Positions 14,329 through 24,015 are shown, numbered from the stretch's first letter. The stretch: 64,000 nt of DNA from Owenweeksia hongkongensis DSM 17368 (GCF_000236705.1 NC_016599.1:806001-870000); one strand, 5' to 3'. Numbers and translations are program-made. Notes: generated from the sequence alone by a model not told the origin.

Positions 14329-17142
14329 ATGTCCAAAGAATCTTTAGATCAATTAGATCCACGAAAATTCATAATTATAAAGGGTGCCAAGGTGCACAAC
14401 CTTAAAGGTGTGGATGTGGCCATCCCTCACAAAAAGCTTACTGTCATTACCGGTTTGAGTGGTTCGGGCAAATCCTCATTGGCCTTTGACACCCTATATG
14501 CTGAAGGCCAAAGAAGGTATGTGGAAAGCCTTTCTTCTTACGCTAGACAGTTTCTTGGAAGGTTGGATAAGCCTGAGGTAGAATATATAAAAGGAATTTC
14601 TCCGGCCGTTGCCATTGAGCAAAAGGTGATTTCCAGAAATCCGAGGTCTACCGTGGGTACCACTACCGAGATTTATGATTATCTGAAAGTGCTGTATGCA
14701 CGAATTGGGAAAACTTTCTCTCCAATTTCCGGCAAGGAAGTAAAGCGCCATGAAGTGCGTGATGTTATCGACTTTGTTTCGTCATTACCCAATGATGACA
14801 AAATAATGGTGAAGTGTCCACTCCTACTTTTGGACAGAAAGCTTGAAGATCAGCTAGGAATACTGGAGCAACAAGGATATTCGCGTGTAGCGCTCAATGG
14901 CGAGGTAATGCGAATAGACGAAATGGAAGCCGCTAAGGTGAACCTTAAAAAGGATACCATAGAGATTGTAATTGATAGGCTTACCGCAAATATTGAGGAT
15001 CAGGAAAATCAAAATCGATTAGCTGATTCTGTTCAAACGGCATTCTTTGAAGGTCACGGAACTTGCGTAATTGAAAATGTAAGTGATAATACAAACACGC
15101 CATTCTCTAATAAATTTGAAGAAGATGGGATCGAGTTTGAAGAACCTTCTACTCACCTATTTAGTTTCAACAATCCTTTTGGAGCCTGCCCTAAGTGTGA
15201 AGGGTTTGGCAGCATCATTGGCATTGATGAAGATTTGGTAATTCCTGATTCAAGCCTTTCATTGTATCAAGATGCGGTGGTAGCGTGGAAAGGCGAAAAG
15301 ATGAGTGAGTGGAGAAATGACGTTATAAATGGAGCTTCAAAAATTGACTTCCCCATTCACAAACCCTACTTTGAGCTTAGCGAAAAACAAAAAGAACAGC
15401 TTTGGGAAGGAACTCCACACTTTAAAGGACTGAATGAGTTCTTCAAATATTTAGAATCTAAGAGCTACAAAATACAATACCGCGTTATGCTTTCTCGCTA
15501 TCGCGGAAAAACCAAATGTGACGCATGTAAAGGCACTCGTTTGCGAAAGGAAACCAATTATGTAAAAGTAAATGACAAGGCTATTACAGAATTGGTAACA
15601 CTACCAATCGACAGGTTGGCCGAGCATTTTGCGCAAGCTACTTTTAATGAATACGAGGCCAAAATTGCTGAAAGGCTAATCACCGAAATTACCAGCCGTA
15701 TAAATTATTTACAAGAGGTTGGGCTTGGATACCTCACCCTAAATAGAGTTTCAAACTCCCTTTCTGGTGGAGAGTCGCAAAGGATAAACCTTGCTACAAG
15801 CCTGGGTAGCGCCTTGGTTGGCTCCACTTATATTTTGGATGAGCCAAGCATTGGGCTGCACCCAAGAGATACGGAACGACTAATTGGCGTTGTACAAAGA
15901 TTGAGAGACCTTGGAAACACTGTAGTGGTGGTGGAGCATGATGAAGAAATGATGCTTGCTGCAGATCACCTCATTGACATTGGTCCAGCTGCCGGTAGCC
16001 ATGGAGGAAACGTAATGTATTCCGGCCCTACTTCCGGAATTTCTGAAGTAAGCGAAAGTTTTACGGCTCAGTACCTCAGTGGTCAGGATCAGATTGATAT
16101 TCCGCTGGAGCGAAAAAGCCCGCGCAAGTTTGTGGAGATAAAAGGCGCTCGTGAAAACAACCTTAAAAACATTGACGTAAACGTGCCCCTGCATTGCCTT
16201 ACGGTAGTCACAGGCGTGAGTGGCTCGGGCAAGAGTACGCTTATTAGCAAAATCCTTTACCCTGCCCTTAAAAAGCGTTTGGGTGGATATGGCGACAAAA
16301 CGGGTAAACATACCTCCATAGGTGGCGATTGGGATAAGATTACCGAAGTGGAATTTGTAGATCAAAACCCAATTGGAAAATCCAGCCGAAGCAACCCAGT
16401 GACCTACATCAAAGCTTACGATGATATTCGTGCTCTATACGCAAGTCAGCCTTTGGCAAAAGCCAGAAATTATAAGTCAGGCCACTTTTCCTTTAACATA
16501 GATGGCGGCCGATGTGATAAGTGCCAGGGCGAAGGGGAAATCACCATCGAAATGCAGTTTATGGCTGACGTTCACCTGAAGTGTGATGAATGCCATGGCC
16601 AGCGCTTTAAGCAAGAAATACTCGATGTAAAGTTTCAGGAGAAAACGATTTTTGATATTCTGGAACTTACGGTAGAGGAAGCGATTGAATTTTTTACCGA
16701 GCATGAGCAGGATAAAATTTCTCAAAAACTACAGCCTCTTTTGGATGTGGGATTGAGCTACGTAACCCTTGGCCAAAGCAGCTCCACACTGTCTGGTGGT
16801 GAAGCACAGCGTATTAAGCTGGCTACCTTTCTTGGTAAAGGCGCTAAGTCAAATCCGCACCTATTTATATTTGATGAGCCCACCACGGGACTGCATTTCC
16901 ATGATATCAAAAAGTTGCTGAATTCATTTTATGCATTGATTCAAAACGGACACAGCATAGTGGTGATTGAACATCATCCTGATGTGATAAAATGTGCTGA
17001 CTGGGTGATTGACCTTGGCCCGGAAGGTGGAGAAAATGGTGGAAACCTGGTGTATGAAGGAACTCCAGAAGGAATGACCGAGGCTAAAAATTCGTACACT
17101 GCTCCTTACATTTTGGAGAAGCTGGAAGCGAATAAAGTTTAG
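14329..17142 (+). CDS. uvrA: Excinuclease ABC subunit A (UvrA)
   Basis: UvrA recognises DNA damage as a dimer and loads UvrB in nucleotide excision repair. The 937 residues are full length. Seen in order: first Walker A GLSGSGKSS (42-50), the UvrB/DNA-interaction region with RRYVESLSSYARQFL, a zinc module GACPKCEGFG...CDACKGTRLR, the first ABC signature LSGGESQRI and Walker B STYILDEPSIGLHPRD, second Walker A GVSGSGKST, zinc module CDKCQGEGEI...CDECHGQRF, and second signature LSGGEAQRIKLA with FIFDEPTTGLHFHD. All nucleotide-binding motifs are intact. Many Bacteroidota carry a second UvrA elsewhere; which paralogue this is cannot be told here. Confidence 0.95.
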   Translation: MSKESLDQLDPRKFIIIKGAKVHNLKGVDVAIPHKKLTVITGLSGSGKSSLAFDTLYAEGQRRYVESLSSYARQFLGRLDKPEVEYIKGISPAVAIEQKVISRNPRSTVGTTTEIYDYLKVLYARIGKTFSPISGKEVKRHEVRDVIDFVSSLPNDDKIMVKCPLLLLDRKLEDQLGILEQQGYSRVALNGEVMRIDEMEAAKVNLKKDTIEIVIDRLTANIEDQENQNRLADSVQTAFFEGHGTCVIENVSDNTNTPFSNKFEEDGIEFEEPSTHLFSFNNPFGACPKCEGFGSIIGIDEDLVIPDSSLSLYQDAVVAWKGEKMSEWRNDVINGASKIDFPIHKPYFELSEKQKEQLWEGTPHFKGLNEFFKYLESKSYKIQYRVMLSRYRGKTKCDACKGTRLRKETNYVKVNDKAITELVTLPIDRLAEHFAQATFNEYEAKIAERLITEITSRINYLQEVGLGYLTLNRVSNSLSGGESQRINLATSLGSALVGSTYILDEPSIGLHPRDTERLIGVVQRLRDLGNTVVVVEHDEEMMLAADHLIDIGPAAGSHGGNVMYSGPTSGISEVSESFTAQYLSGQDQIDIPLERKSPRKFVEIKGARENNLKNIDVNVPLHCLTVVTGVSGSGKSTLISKILYPALKKRLGGYGDKTGKHTSIGGDWDKITEVEFVDQNPIGKSSRSNPVTYIKAYDDIRALYASQPLAKARNYKSGHFSFNIDGGRCDKCQGEGEITIEMQFMADVHLKCDECHGQRFKQEILDVKFQEKTIFDILELTVEEAIEFFTEHEQDKISQKLQPLLDVGLSYVTLGQSSSTLSGGEAQRIKLATFLGKGAKSNPHLFIFDEPTTGLHFHDIKKLLNSFYALIQNGHSIVVIEHHPDVIKCADWVIDLGPEGGENGGNLVYEGTPEGMTEAKNSYTAPYILEKLEANKV

Positions 17143-17169
17143 TAAAAACTGTACAAGAAATAAAATGAA

Positions 17170-17205
17170 AGAGAGTGCCTAAACTTTTGGGTTACTCTCT
17201 TTTTC
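17170..17205 (+). terminator. Probable terminator of uvrA
   Basis: A 7-bp stem (AGAGAGT with ACTCTCT) and a 17-nt loop are followed by CTCTTTTTCTTTT. Its loop and right arm lie inside the 3' end of the minus-strand gene at 17179-17445, so it is compressed into coding sequence. Confidence 0.45.
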
Positions 17206-17445
17206 TTTTGTAGCCGGCTCATCTTCACCATCAAAAAATGCAGAAAGAACCGTGCGCAAGCCTCGAATACAAAGGTATGCCGCAGTAAGCATCAGTAGTA
17301 TGCTCACCCCTATCCAAATGTAGTTTCCCTGGCGGTAAGCCGGAATACCTAGCCACGTCATTAGTGCGGGGCCCATGAATATAAATGGAAATCCGAGGGC
17401 CAAAAAACGAACCCCTTCCATCAACTTGTCTTTGTTTGTTGCCAT
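17179..17445 (-). CDS. Small two-helix membrane protein (DUF6095-like)
   Basis: The 88-residue protein has two membrane helices (FLALGFPFIFMGPALMTWLGI and YIWIGVSILLMLTAAYLCIRGL) and an acidic/basic cytoplasmic tail. The opening NKDKLMEGVRFLALGFPFIFMGP resembles the short flavobacterial membrane proteins placed in DUF6095. No functional residues are visible. It converges on uvrA, with the stop codon inside that gene's terminator hairpin. Confidence 0.6.
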   Translation of the reverse strand: MATNKDKLMEGVRFLALGFPFIFMGPALMTWLGIPAYRQGNYIWIGVSILLMLTAAYLCIRGLRTVLSAFFDGEDEPATKEKESNPKV

Positions 17446-17647
17446 AAAGCAAAAGTAGGATTTTAGAGAAATTGACCTCGGCTATGGCTCGTTTTATAAA
17501 GCTTTTTAACTTAGCATTAAATTATTTTAATCTTTTTGCAAAGATTTTTGTTAAATCAGCCTAAATCACACAAAGTTGGCAGAAGATTTGATTGCGCCAC
17601 TCTATTAACAAACCGTTTTTTAACACTTAAAAAAACAAATCACCATT

Positions 17648-18487
17648 ATGAGGAAAATCATCCCATTGTCATTCGTGGCAATTCTATTGATGAGTTCATG
17701 CGTTTCTAAAAAGAAATATACCACCCTTCAGGATGAACAGAAGGAAACTGCTGATAAACTAAGTGCTGCCAAGTTGGAATTGGCCTCCTGCCTTTCCGAT
17801 CGCGAATCTGCTAAAAAGGAGATTGAACACTTAAAATCTACCAACTACCAATTATTAAATAATGTAAGCAGCCTGGCTACGCTTTCGCAAAAAGGTGCTG
17901 AAAACCTTGAGCGCTCGCTAGAAAGTATTAAAGAGAAAGATATGCGTATCAACTCTTTGAACGAAGCTATCAGCAAGAAGGACTCTGTAACCCTGGCATT
18001 GGTAACCAGCCTAAAAGGTGTGTTGGGTAATATCAATGACGAGGATATCGAAATAAGTGTAGAGAAAGGCGTAGTGTACGTTTCACTGTCTGATAAACTT
18101 TTATTTAAGAGCGGAAGCTACTATGTAAGCAGTCGTGCAAAAGAAGTGCTTGGAAAAGTAGCCAAAGTGGTGAAAAACAAGCCGGACATGGATCTTATGG
18201 TGGAAGGACACACCGATAACGTTTCTATAAAAAATACTGTGCTTGAAGACAACTGGGACCTTAGTGTGAAGCGCGCCACAAGCATAGTGCGCATTTTACA
18301 AGACGACTTTGGTGTAGACCCTGCCCGTATGACTGCTGCCGGACGTAGTTATTATGTTCCTGTTTCTTCAAACGATTCGGCTGAGGGACGATCACTAAAC
18401 AGAAGGACCCGCATCATCATTCTTCCAAAATTGGATCAATTTTATGGAATGATTGAAGAAGGTATGAAAGAAGCAGAAGCTAAATAA
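17648..18487 (+). CDS. OmpA-family lipoprotein
   Basis: The 279-residue protein has a lipobox MSSC (Cys18), a coiled-coil region at about 22-115 (DEQKETADKLSAAKLELASCLSDRESAKKEIEHL), and an OmpA/MotB peptidoglycan-binding domain at about 140-265 with LLFKSGSYYVSSRAKEVLGKVA, MVEGHTDNVSI, the NWDLSVKRATSIVRIL helix and RSLNRRTRIIILPK. The GHTDN and NRRTRI motifs contact the diaminopimelate-containing stem peptide. It likely tethers the outer membrane to the cell wall as a trimer or dimer. A terminator follows at once, so it is a single-gene unit. Confidence 0.9.
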   Translation: MRKIIPLSFVAILLMSSCVSKKKYTTLQDEQKETADKLSAAKLELASCLSDRESAKKEIEHLKSTNYQLLNNVSSLATLSQKGAENLERSLESIKEKDMRINSLNEAISKKDSVTLALVTSLKGVLGNINDEDIEISVEKGVVYVSLSDKLLFKSGSYYVSSRAKEVLGKVAKVVKNKPDMDLMVEGHTDNVSIKNTVLEDNWDLSVKRATSIVRILQDDFGVDPARMTAAGRSYYVPVSSNDSAEGRSLNRRTRIIILPKLDQFYGMIEEGMKEAEAK

Positions 18488-18507
18488 TAAAGCATACTGA
18501 CCAATTG

Positions 18508-18537
18508 AAAAGCTCGGATCACTCCGGGCTTTTTTTA
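18508..18537 (+). terminator. Intrinsic terminator of the OmpA-family gene
   Basis: An 11-bp stem (AAAAGCTCGGA paired with TCCGGGCTTTT, one G-T wobble) and a TCAC loop are followed by a run of Ts, 20 bases after the stop codon. Confidence 0.8.
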
Positions 18538-18599
18538 GTTATGGATACTTCAGTTTTTTTCACAAAATTTGATGTCACAATCTTAAATTACACTTTAGT

Positions 18600-19649
18600 A
18601 TGAAACCAAAATTATTGGCCACCCTTAGCCTAAGCCTTTTTACCACAGCATCTATGCTGGCCCAAACGTATGTAGTAATGGTAAAGCCGCAGGGCTCCAA
18701 AGAATGGGGATATATGAAAACTGACGGTTCGTATGCCATTGAGCCTAAGTACAGAAAATGCGCACCCTTTAGCGAAGAAAGTCTGGCCATTGCCCAAAAT
18801 CCTAAAAACAAAGAGTATCAATTTGTAAACCTTAGCGGAGAACCTTTGGCCACCGAGGTAACTGATTTTGCCTTACAATCGTCTTTTGGCTTTGGCCTAA
18901 AAGGATTCAGTGATGGATTGGCCGGCATTGGAAAAGATAAAAAATGGGGATACATAGGTACTGATGGAAAAATTGCCATTCCGCTTAAGTATGACAATAT
19001 CAGCCCATTTGATAATGGCCACGCTATAGTAGAGCTCAATGATAAGTACATGGTGATAGATACCAAGGGAAATGAAACACCTATAAATGCAAAAGCCAAA
19101 GTGGTAAAAGACATGAAAGAAGGCCTTGCCCCTTTTGCTACCGAAGAAAAAAAGGAAGGATTTATAAGCCCTTCCGGGGAAATACTTATTGAGCCTAAGT
19201 TTAGCCGAGTAGGATATTTTAATGGTGGCCTGGCTTGGGCCAGAAACGCTGAAGGCAAAATAGGATTTATCAATGTAGCTGGCGAATGGGTGATTCAGCC
19301 GCAGTTTGATGCTGTAAAGGATTTCCCGAAAGAAGGAAACCTTGCCCGAGTAAAGCTAAATGACAAGTGGACTTTTGTGAACCGTACCGGAGAAATAAAA
19401 GACCTTGGAGTAGCAGATGTTCAAGATTTTTCTGAAGGCCTGGCCTATGGCAAAACGGGCGAGAAAGTTGGTTTTTACAATGAAGCCGGTGAGTGGATTA
19501 TTAAACCACAATTTGAAGCCGTGCGCGATTTTAAAAATGGCTATGCTGCGGCAAAGCAAAACGGTGCCTGGGGAGTAATTGACAAAACAGGAGTTTGGGT
19601 GGTACAACCCAAATTTGATGGAATAAAAGATGTGGAGAAAGTAAACTAA
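18600..19649 (+). CDS. WG-repeat secreted protein
   Basis: The 349-residue protein has a Sec signal peptide (MKPKLLATLSLSLFTTASMLAQ) and then a tandem array of WG repeats, about seven to eight units of 45-50 residues. Each is built on [KEG]-W-G-[YFV]-[IM]-[DN]-x-x-G-x-[WK]-x-I-x-P-x-[YF]-[DE]: for example EWGYMKTDGSYAIEPKYRK, GFINVAGEWVIQPQFDAVKDF, GFYNEAGEWIIKPQFEAVRDF and WGVIDKTGVWVVQPKFDGI. The fold is a beta repeat of unknown ligand, common in exported Bacteroidota proteins. It is monocistronic with terminators on both sides. Confidence 0.85.
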   Translation: MKPKLLATLSLSLFTTASMLAQTYVVMVKPQGSKEWGYMKTDGSYAIEPKYRKCAPFSEESLAIAQNPKNKEYQFVNLSGEPLATEVTDFALQSSFGFGLKGFSDGLAGIGKDKKWGYIGTDGKIAIPLKYDNISPFDNGHAIVELNDKYMVIDTKGNETPINAKAKVVKDMKEGLAPFATEEKKEGFISPSGEILIEPKFSRVGYFNGGLAWARNAEGKIGFINVAGEWVIQPQFDAVKDFPKEGNLARVKLNDKWTFVNRTGEIKDLGVADVQDFSEGLAYGKTGEKVGFYNEAGEWIIKPQFEAVRDFKNGYAAAKQNGAWGVIDKTGVWVVQPKFDGIKDVEKVN

Positions 19650-19677
19650 GCCTCCACCCTCTTTTTATAGAAAATAG

Positions 19678-19704
19678 AAAGCCTCGAAATTCTCGGGGCT
19701 TTTT
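19678..19704 (+). terminator. Intrinsic terminator of the WG-repeat gene
   Basis: A 10-bp stem (AAAGCCTCGA with TCGGGGCTTT, one wobble) is followed by TTTTT, about 30 bases after the stop codon. Confidence 0.75.
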
Positions 19705-19969
19705 AGTTTTACTCTACAAACCACGGCACCCACTAAAAACTTGCCTAGCTTTTACAGGACTTTTAGTAGTATTGTACTACCTGAAACTAACGGCTAAATC
19801 TTGGTAAACTTTCTTCACCCCCATTCTTTGAAAGAACCACGCTTACCACTTTAAAACCCCAGTTTTTTTCAAGGCTTTAAGAGAAATAATATATATGGGA
19901 TATAATGTGAATTCCTGTTAGCCGCTAATTGTATGCTATTAAAATTAACATCATGATTTTCGATCTTTT
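19705..19969. other. Non-coding gap before the Mrr-STAND gene
   Basis: About 265 AT-rich bases lie between the WG-gene terminator and the STAND gene. They hold a short dyad, TTCTTTGAAAGAA, near 19830, and no recognisable ORF, TAnnTTTG box in the expected place or tRNA. A change towards AT-rich sequence begins here and continues through the next gene. Confidence 0.4.
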
Positions 19970-22303
19970 ATGAACGATTATGACTTTTCTACATTAAATG
20001 ATAAGGAATTTGAGAGACTATCTCTTGACCTCCTCAATGCAGAATTTAGTCTCAGGCTGCAAGGGTTTAAGATTGGAAGAGACAAGGGTATTGATCTTCG
20101 GTACTCAACACCTGCTAACAATAATGCTATTGTAGTACAAGCTAAACATTATGTCGGTTCCGCCTATGCTCAATTAAAACACACCCTTAAAGAGAAAGAA
20201 CTTAAAAAAGTCCGTAACCTCAAGCCTGAAAGATATATTGTTGTAACCTCCCTACCTCTGTCAGCACAGGAAAAAGATGAATTAAAGGAGATACTTAGCC
20301 CTTTTGTCCTTACCTCAAATGATATTATTGGCAAAGATGATTTGAATGCCTTTCTGAGGTCAAATGAGGAAATTGAAAAAACTCATTTCAAATTATGGTT
20401 TTCCAGTATCAAGATTTTGAAAACTATCTTTAATAATGCTATTGAGGGAAGAACAAAGCATCATCTTCAAAGTGTAAAAAATAAAATTCGTTTTTACGTT
20501 ATCACCAAGAAATTAGATGATGCTAATAAAATCCTTAATGAAAAGAAGTTATTACTTATAACTGGTCAACCCGGTATTGGAAAAACGACATTAGCCGACA
20601 TCTTGCTTTTCGATAGAGCAAAGAAGGGATTCAAAATTTATAAGGTCGAAAACATTAGGGAAGCTGAAGATGTTATTTCAGTTGACTCTGATGAGAAGCA
20701 ACTATTCTATTTTGATGACTTCTTGGGTGCAAATTATTTTGAAATAATAAATGCAAATAAGACAGAAACACAGCTTACATCTTTTGTTGAACGAGTAAAA
20801 AATAGCCCAAATAAATATCTGATTCTAACTACCAGAACGGTTATTCTAAATCATGCGATTGAAAAATATGAGAAAATCAGCCATTCCAAAATGGCGAATA
20901 ATCAATTTGAACTTAAACTAACAGATTATACCAGATTCGAAAAGGCTCTGATACTGTACAATCATTTATATTTTACTAATGTCAGTGAGGAATTATATAA
21001 TAGCATACTAACTGACCAATTTTATAGAACGATTATTCGACATAAAAACTACACACCACGGATAATCGAATTCATTACGGATAAAACTAAAATAGAATCA
21101 TTATCTCCAGAGCAATATCTCCAGTTCATTTTAAATAATCTCAACAACCCTTCTGAAATTTGGAGGTATTCGTTCAATAATCAAATTGAGTATCTAGATA
21201 AATGTCTGCTTTTAACCTTATTCACTTTTCCCCGCGAAATAGATGAGCCAACATTAATCAATGCTTTTGAAAGTCGGTTAGAATTTGAAAAAAACAGCCA
21301 TAATCAGATTATTAACTCAGATCAGTTTAATTCATCAGTAAAGATTTTATTAAATGGTTTCATTTCCTCAACGATAATAAAGAGACCTAAAAAAATCAGG
21401 GAATACTCTTTCATTAACCCCTCTTTAGGAGATTTTCTTATTGGATACTGCCAGAATTCATTTCAAGAAAGAAAGAGTATCTTATCCAGTATAAAATATG
21501 CAGAACAGCTGCATCAGTTTTCTCCACAATGGCGGTTATTGCCTTTAGAAAAAGAACTTCAGCTAATTATTCGAGAAAAAATAGCAAAAGATGAGTTGGA
21601 ATTTGTTAACAGCGACAAAAGCTATTTCACAAATAATGTAAGACTTGGTAACAAAATTGACATTTTATATAGATTTTGCTCTGGTACCAATATCGACAGT
21701 CTGCTGTCTGATTTCTTTTCATCAATAGATTTCGAAGAAGGTGTTGAAATGGTTGGTGAAAAATTAGAAGGTTTATTACTAAATCTTGGAGATTCGCCAC
21801 TAACATATTCTTTTATTAAGGACAACTTCATCCGTATTATTGAAGCTTTAATGACTTCAATGACAGAGTTGGATAATGCCAAAGTCGTTCCTGAATTGTT
21901 TGAAAAATACGAACAGAATTATGAAGAATACTCAGAAACAGAAAAAGGGTTAGACAGACTTATTTCGCTAGTGACAAACGTATTGGTAAGCAAAGAGGAG
22001 GAACTGAAATATGATAAGAAGGATGAAGTGAAAGCTATGACTGAAGTTGAATCTATTTATGATGATGTCTACTCTATTGAATATGAATTAATGAGTGAAC
22101 TACTTCCGAACTTAACCGAAGATCATGATTTTGAGATTGGGATAGACGAATCTTATTGGAAGGGACAAATAGAAGAAAATATTGACAATGACCTAAAGGC
22201 TGAACATGAGGCTGAAATGTATCAGGAACAGTACAAGGAAGCTGCATTTGAAAGTAGAAATGAAGAAAGTGCTATTGATGACTTATTCATTAAGCCAGAG
22301 TGA
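19970..22303 (+). CDS. Mrr-like restriction endonuclease fused to a STAND NTPase (nSTAND3/Avs-like defence protein)
   Basis: This 777-residue cytoplasmic protein has two recognisable parts. Residues 1-130 are an Mrr-type PD-(D/E)xK nuclease: FERLSLDLL with E15, GRDKGIDLR with D42, and VVQAKHY with Q57-A58-K59. Residues about 165-450 are a STAND P-loop NTPase: Walker A GQPGIGKTT (199-207, K205), Walker B FYFDDFLG (D249, D250) and sensor ILTTRT (residues 285-290). The C-terminal 300 residues are helical, acidic and unrecognised, in the place where Avs-type proteins carry the sensor. In that family a phage protein binds the C-terminus and the oligomer switches on the nuclease. Lone gene, AT-rich, terminators on both sides. 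Confidence 0.75.
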   Translation: MNDYDFSTLNDKEFERLSLDLLNAEFSLRLQGFKIGRDKGIDLRYSTPANNNAIVVQAKHYVGSAYAQLKHTLKEKELKKVRNLKPERYIVVTSLPLSAQEKDELKEILSPFVLTSNDIIGKDDLNAFLRSNEEIEKTHFKLWFSSIKILKTIFNNAIEGRTKHHLQSVKNKIRFYVITKKLDDANKILNEKKLLLITGQPGIGKTTLADILLFDRAKKGFKIYKVENIREAEDVISVDSDEKQLFYFDDFLGANYFEIINANKTETQLTSFVERVKNSPNKYLILTTRTVILNHAIEKYEKISHSKMANNQFELKLTDYTRFEKALILYNHLYFTNVSEELYNSILTDQFYRTIIRHKNYTPRIIEFITDKTKIESLSPEQYLQFILNNLNNPSEIWRYSFNNQIEYLDKCLLLTLFTFPREIDEPTLINAFESRLEFEKNSHNQIINSDQFNSSVKILLNGFISSTIIKRPKKIREYSFINPSLGDFLIGYCQNSFQERKSILSSIKYAEQLHQFSPQWRLLPLEKELQLIIREKIAKDELEFVNSDKSYFTNNVRLGNKIDILYRFCSGTNIDSLLSDFFSSIDFEEGVEMVGEKLEGLLLNLGDSPLTYSFIKDNFIRIIEALMTSMTELDNAKVVPELFEKYEQNYEEYSETEKGLDRLISLVTNVLVSKEEELKYDKKDEVKAMTEVESIYDDVYSIEYELMSELLPNLTEDHDFEIGIDESYWKGQIEENIDNDLKAEHEAEMYQEQYKEAAFESRNEESAIDDLFIKPE

Positions 22304-22494
22304 ATTATAATGACAAATAAAAACAGCATACAACAATGTATCCCATGTAAAGCAGTCTTCCCAACCTTAGGTTAGATATTTAAGAATACTATTTAAATTT
22401 TTTCTATTCCATTTTGTGTTTTCATTTTTTAACTTTTAGAGTGTTGACAAAAACCTTCACCGCCCTCAGGTATTTCGAAGATGTTCATACTAAT
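22304..22494. other. Non-coding gap after the Mrr-STAND gene
   Basis: About 190 AT-rich bases contain no ORF or RNA gene that I recognise. The stretch ends at the terminator at 22495-22516. Confidence 0.35.
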
Positions 22495-22516
22495 AAAAGC
22501 CCGTCACGGGCTTTTT
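22495..22516 (+). terminator. Intrinsic terminator
   Basis: AAAAGCCCG-TCA-CGGGCTTTTT has a 9-bp perfect stem with a T run. It lies about 190 bases after the STAND gene stop, farther than usual, so it may end a longer transcript or belong to the locus that existed before the STAND gene arrived. Confidence 0.75.
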
Positions 22517-22520
22517 CTTA

Positions 22521-22538
22521 TTCTCCCCCGCTATTCTA
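22521..22538 (+). repeat. Short direct repeat, left copy
   Basis: TTCTCCCCCGCTATTCTA differs by one base from the copy at 24016-24033. The two flank the metallopeptidase-like lipoprotein gene, and both follow T-rich sequence. Confidence 0.45.
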
Positions 22539-22644
22539 CAATCAGGATCTTCCAGTAATACAGCATTTAAACTCGCAAGGCAGAAAATGATTTGATAACT
22601 TCCCGCTGATTAAAATGCTACAACCAACCAAACCCCATTAAAAG

Positions 22645-23961
22645 ATGAAAAACTGCCTGATTGCATTACTTTTTGTGCTAGCCTTCACCAGCTGTAAAAA
22701 CCCTATGCCACCCAATAAAAATGTAATTACATCGGACATCACCAACTTCTGGGTGGCCTATGATAAAATTACTTCTACGCAGGATTCAGCCCTGCAATAC
22801 CAATATCTGGACAGCCTGTATTTTAAGAAAGGGACAATAGGCTTAGAAGGAATAAGGCAGGCACGAAACTATACTCCTCAGGATTATATAAATGCTATAA
22901 ATAATTACCCCAGGTTTTGGGAGTCAATCAGGGAAAATACTTTGCAGGCTAGCGATATAAGCGCTGAACTGCAAGGTGGTATAGAAAAGTTTAAACAGAT
23001 ATACCCTGATTTAAAACCGGCAAAAATCTATTTTACCATTGGCGCCTTCCGAACTGGTGGCACAACGATAGACAGCTTGGTACTTATTGGTTCAGAAATT
23101 TCGATGACGGATAGCAGCACCATAACGAGCGAGTTTCCCGAAAACTTATCGCATCTACAATCACATTTTGCTACCAACCCAAATAAGCACCTTGTATTTT
23201 TGAACGTACATGAATACGTGCATACGCAGCAAAACCCGAGAGTGTTTAATATTCTGTCTCTTACTTTGTATGAAGGTGTTGCGGAGTTTGTAGCCAGTAA
23301 GGCGCTTGGCGTATCCTCCCCTAACCCTCAAATTGCTTTTGGTAAAAAACATGCTGAGAGAATAAGAGAAGTGTATGAAACCGAAATGTTCTACAACAAT
23401 AATTTATACAAGTGGCTGGATGGAAACGCACCAAACGAATTTGGCATGAGGGATTTGGGCTATTACGTGGGATATCAAATTTGCGAAAACTACTACCAGC
23501 AAGCCGATGATAAAGGCAGTGCCATAAAAACCATGATTGAACTGGACTATACCGATGAAGCTGCCGTAGAAGATTTCGTAGCCAAGTCCAACTACTTTTC
23601 TAAACCCCTTGATGTTCTTTATCAAAAGTTTGAGGAAAAACGCCCTACGGTTATTGCTATAAAACAGTTTGAAAACAACAGTAAAAGCGTAAGCCCTGAC
23701 ACCAAGGAAATCACGATAGAATTTTCTCGGGCGCTAACGGGCCATCATACCGGTGTAGATTTTGGTGATTTAGGTCAGGATGCTTTCCCAAAAGGAACTT
23801 TGGAAGGCAGGCGATGGTCTGACGACAATTTATCGTGGACAATTCCTGTAGCACTGGAACCGAACAAGCAGTACCAAATTCTAATCTCCAACAACTTTAG
23901 AACTGAAGAAAACATTCCTTTAAAACCCTATTTGATTGACTTTAAAACATCAAAAGAATAA
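22645..23961 (+). CDS. Lipoprotein zinc metallopeptidase-like protein with C-terminal Ig-like domain
   Basis: The 438-residue protein has lipobox FTSC (MKNCLIALLFVLAFTSC). It contains a gluzincin-type zinc site: HEYVH at 189-193 and, 17 residues on, YEGVAEF with E210 and E214 as candidate third ligand, resembling DUF2268-type Zn proteases. Residues about 340-438 look like a bacterial Ig-like domain of the SbsA type (KSVSPDTKEITIEFSRALT, then WTIPVALEPNKQYQILISNNF). It is probably an exported, membrane-anchored peptidase; the substrate is unknown. Flanked by the short direct repeats at 22521 and 24016. Confidence 0.65.
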   Translation: MKNCLIALLFVLAFTSCKNPMPPNKNVITSDITNFWVAYDKITSTQDSALQYQYLDSLYFKKGTIGLEGIRQARNYTPQDYINAINNYPRFWESIRENTLQASDISAELQGGIEKFKQIYPDLKPAKIYFTIGAFRTGGTTIDSLVLIGSEISMTDSSTITSEFPENLSHLQSHFATNPNKHLVFLNVHEYVHTQQNPRVFNILSLTLYEGVAEFVASKALGVSSPNPQIAFGKKHAERIREVYETEMFYNNNLYKWLDGNAPNEFGMRDLGYYVGYQICENYYQQADDKGSAIKTMIELDYTDEAAVEDFVAKSNYFSKPLDVLYQKFEEKRPTVIAIKQFENNSKSVSPDTKEITIEFSRALTGHHTGVDFGDLGQDAFPKGTLEGRRWSDDNLSWTIPVALEPNKQYQILISNNFRTEENIPLKPYLIDFKTSKE

Positions 23962-24015
23962 GGTTGCAAAAACTTAGGCTAATCTGTTTTGTCAAGGTTG
24001 GCAGGTTTTCTCCTT

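Noticed and set aside
19970-22303. A full restriction-modification system at the Mrr-STAND gene
   Set aside because: No methyltransferase is adjacent and the NTPase is STAND-type, not a restriction helicase or GTPase.
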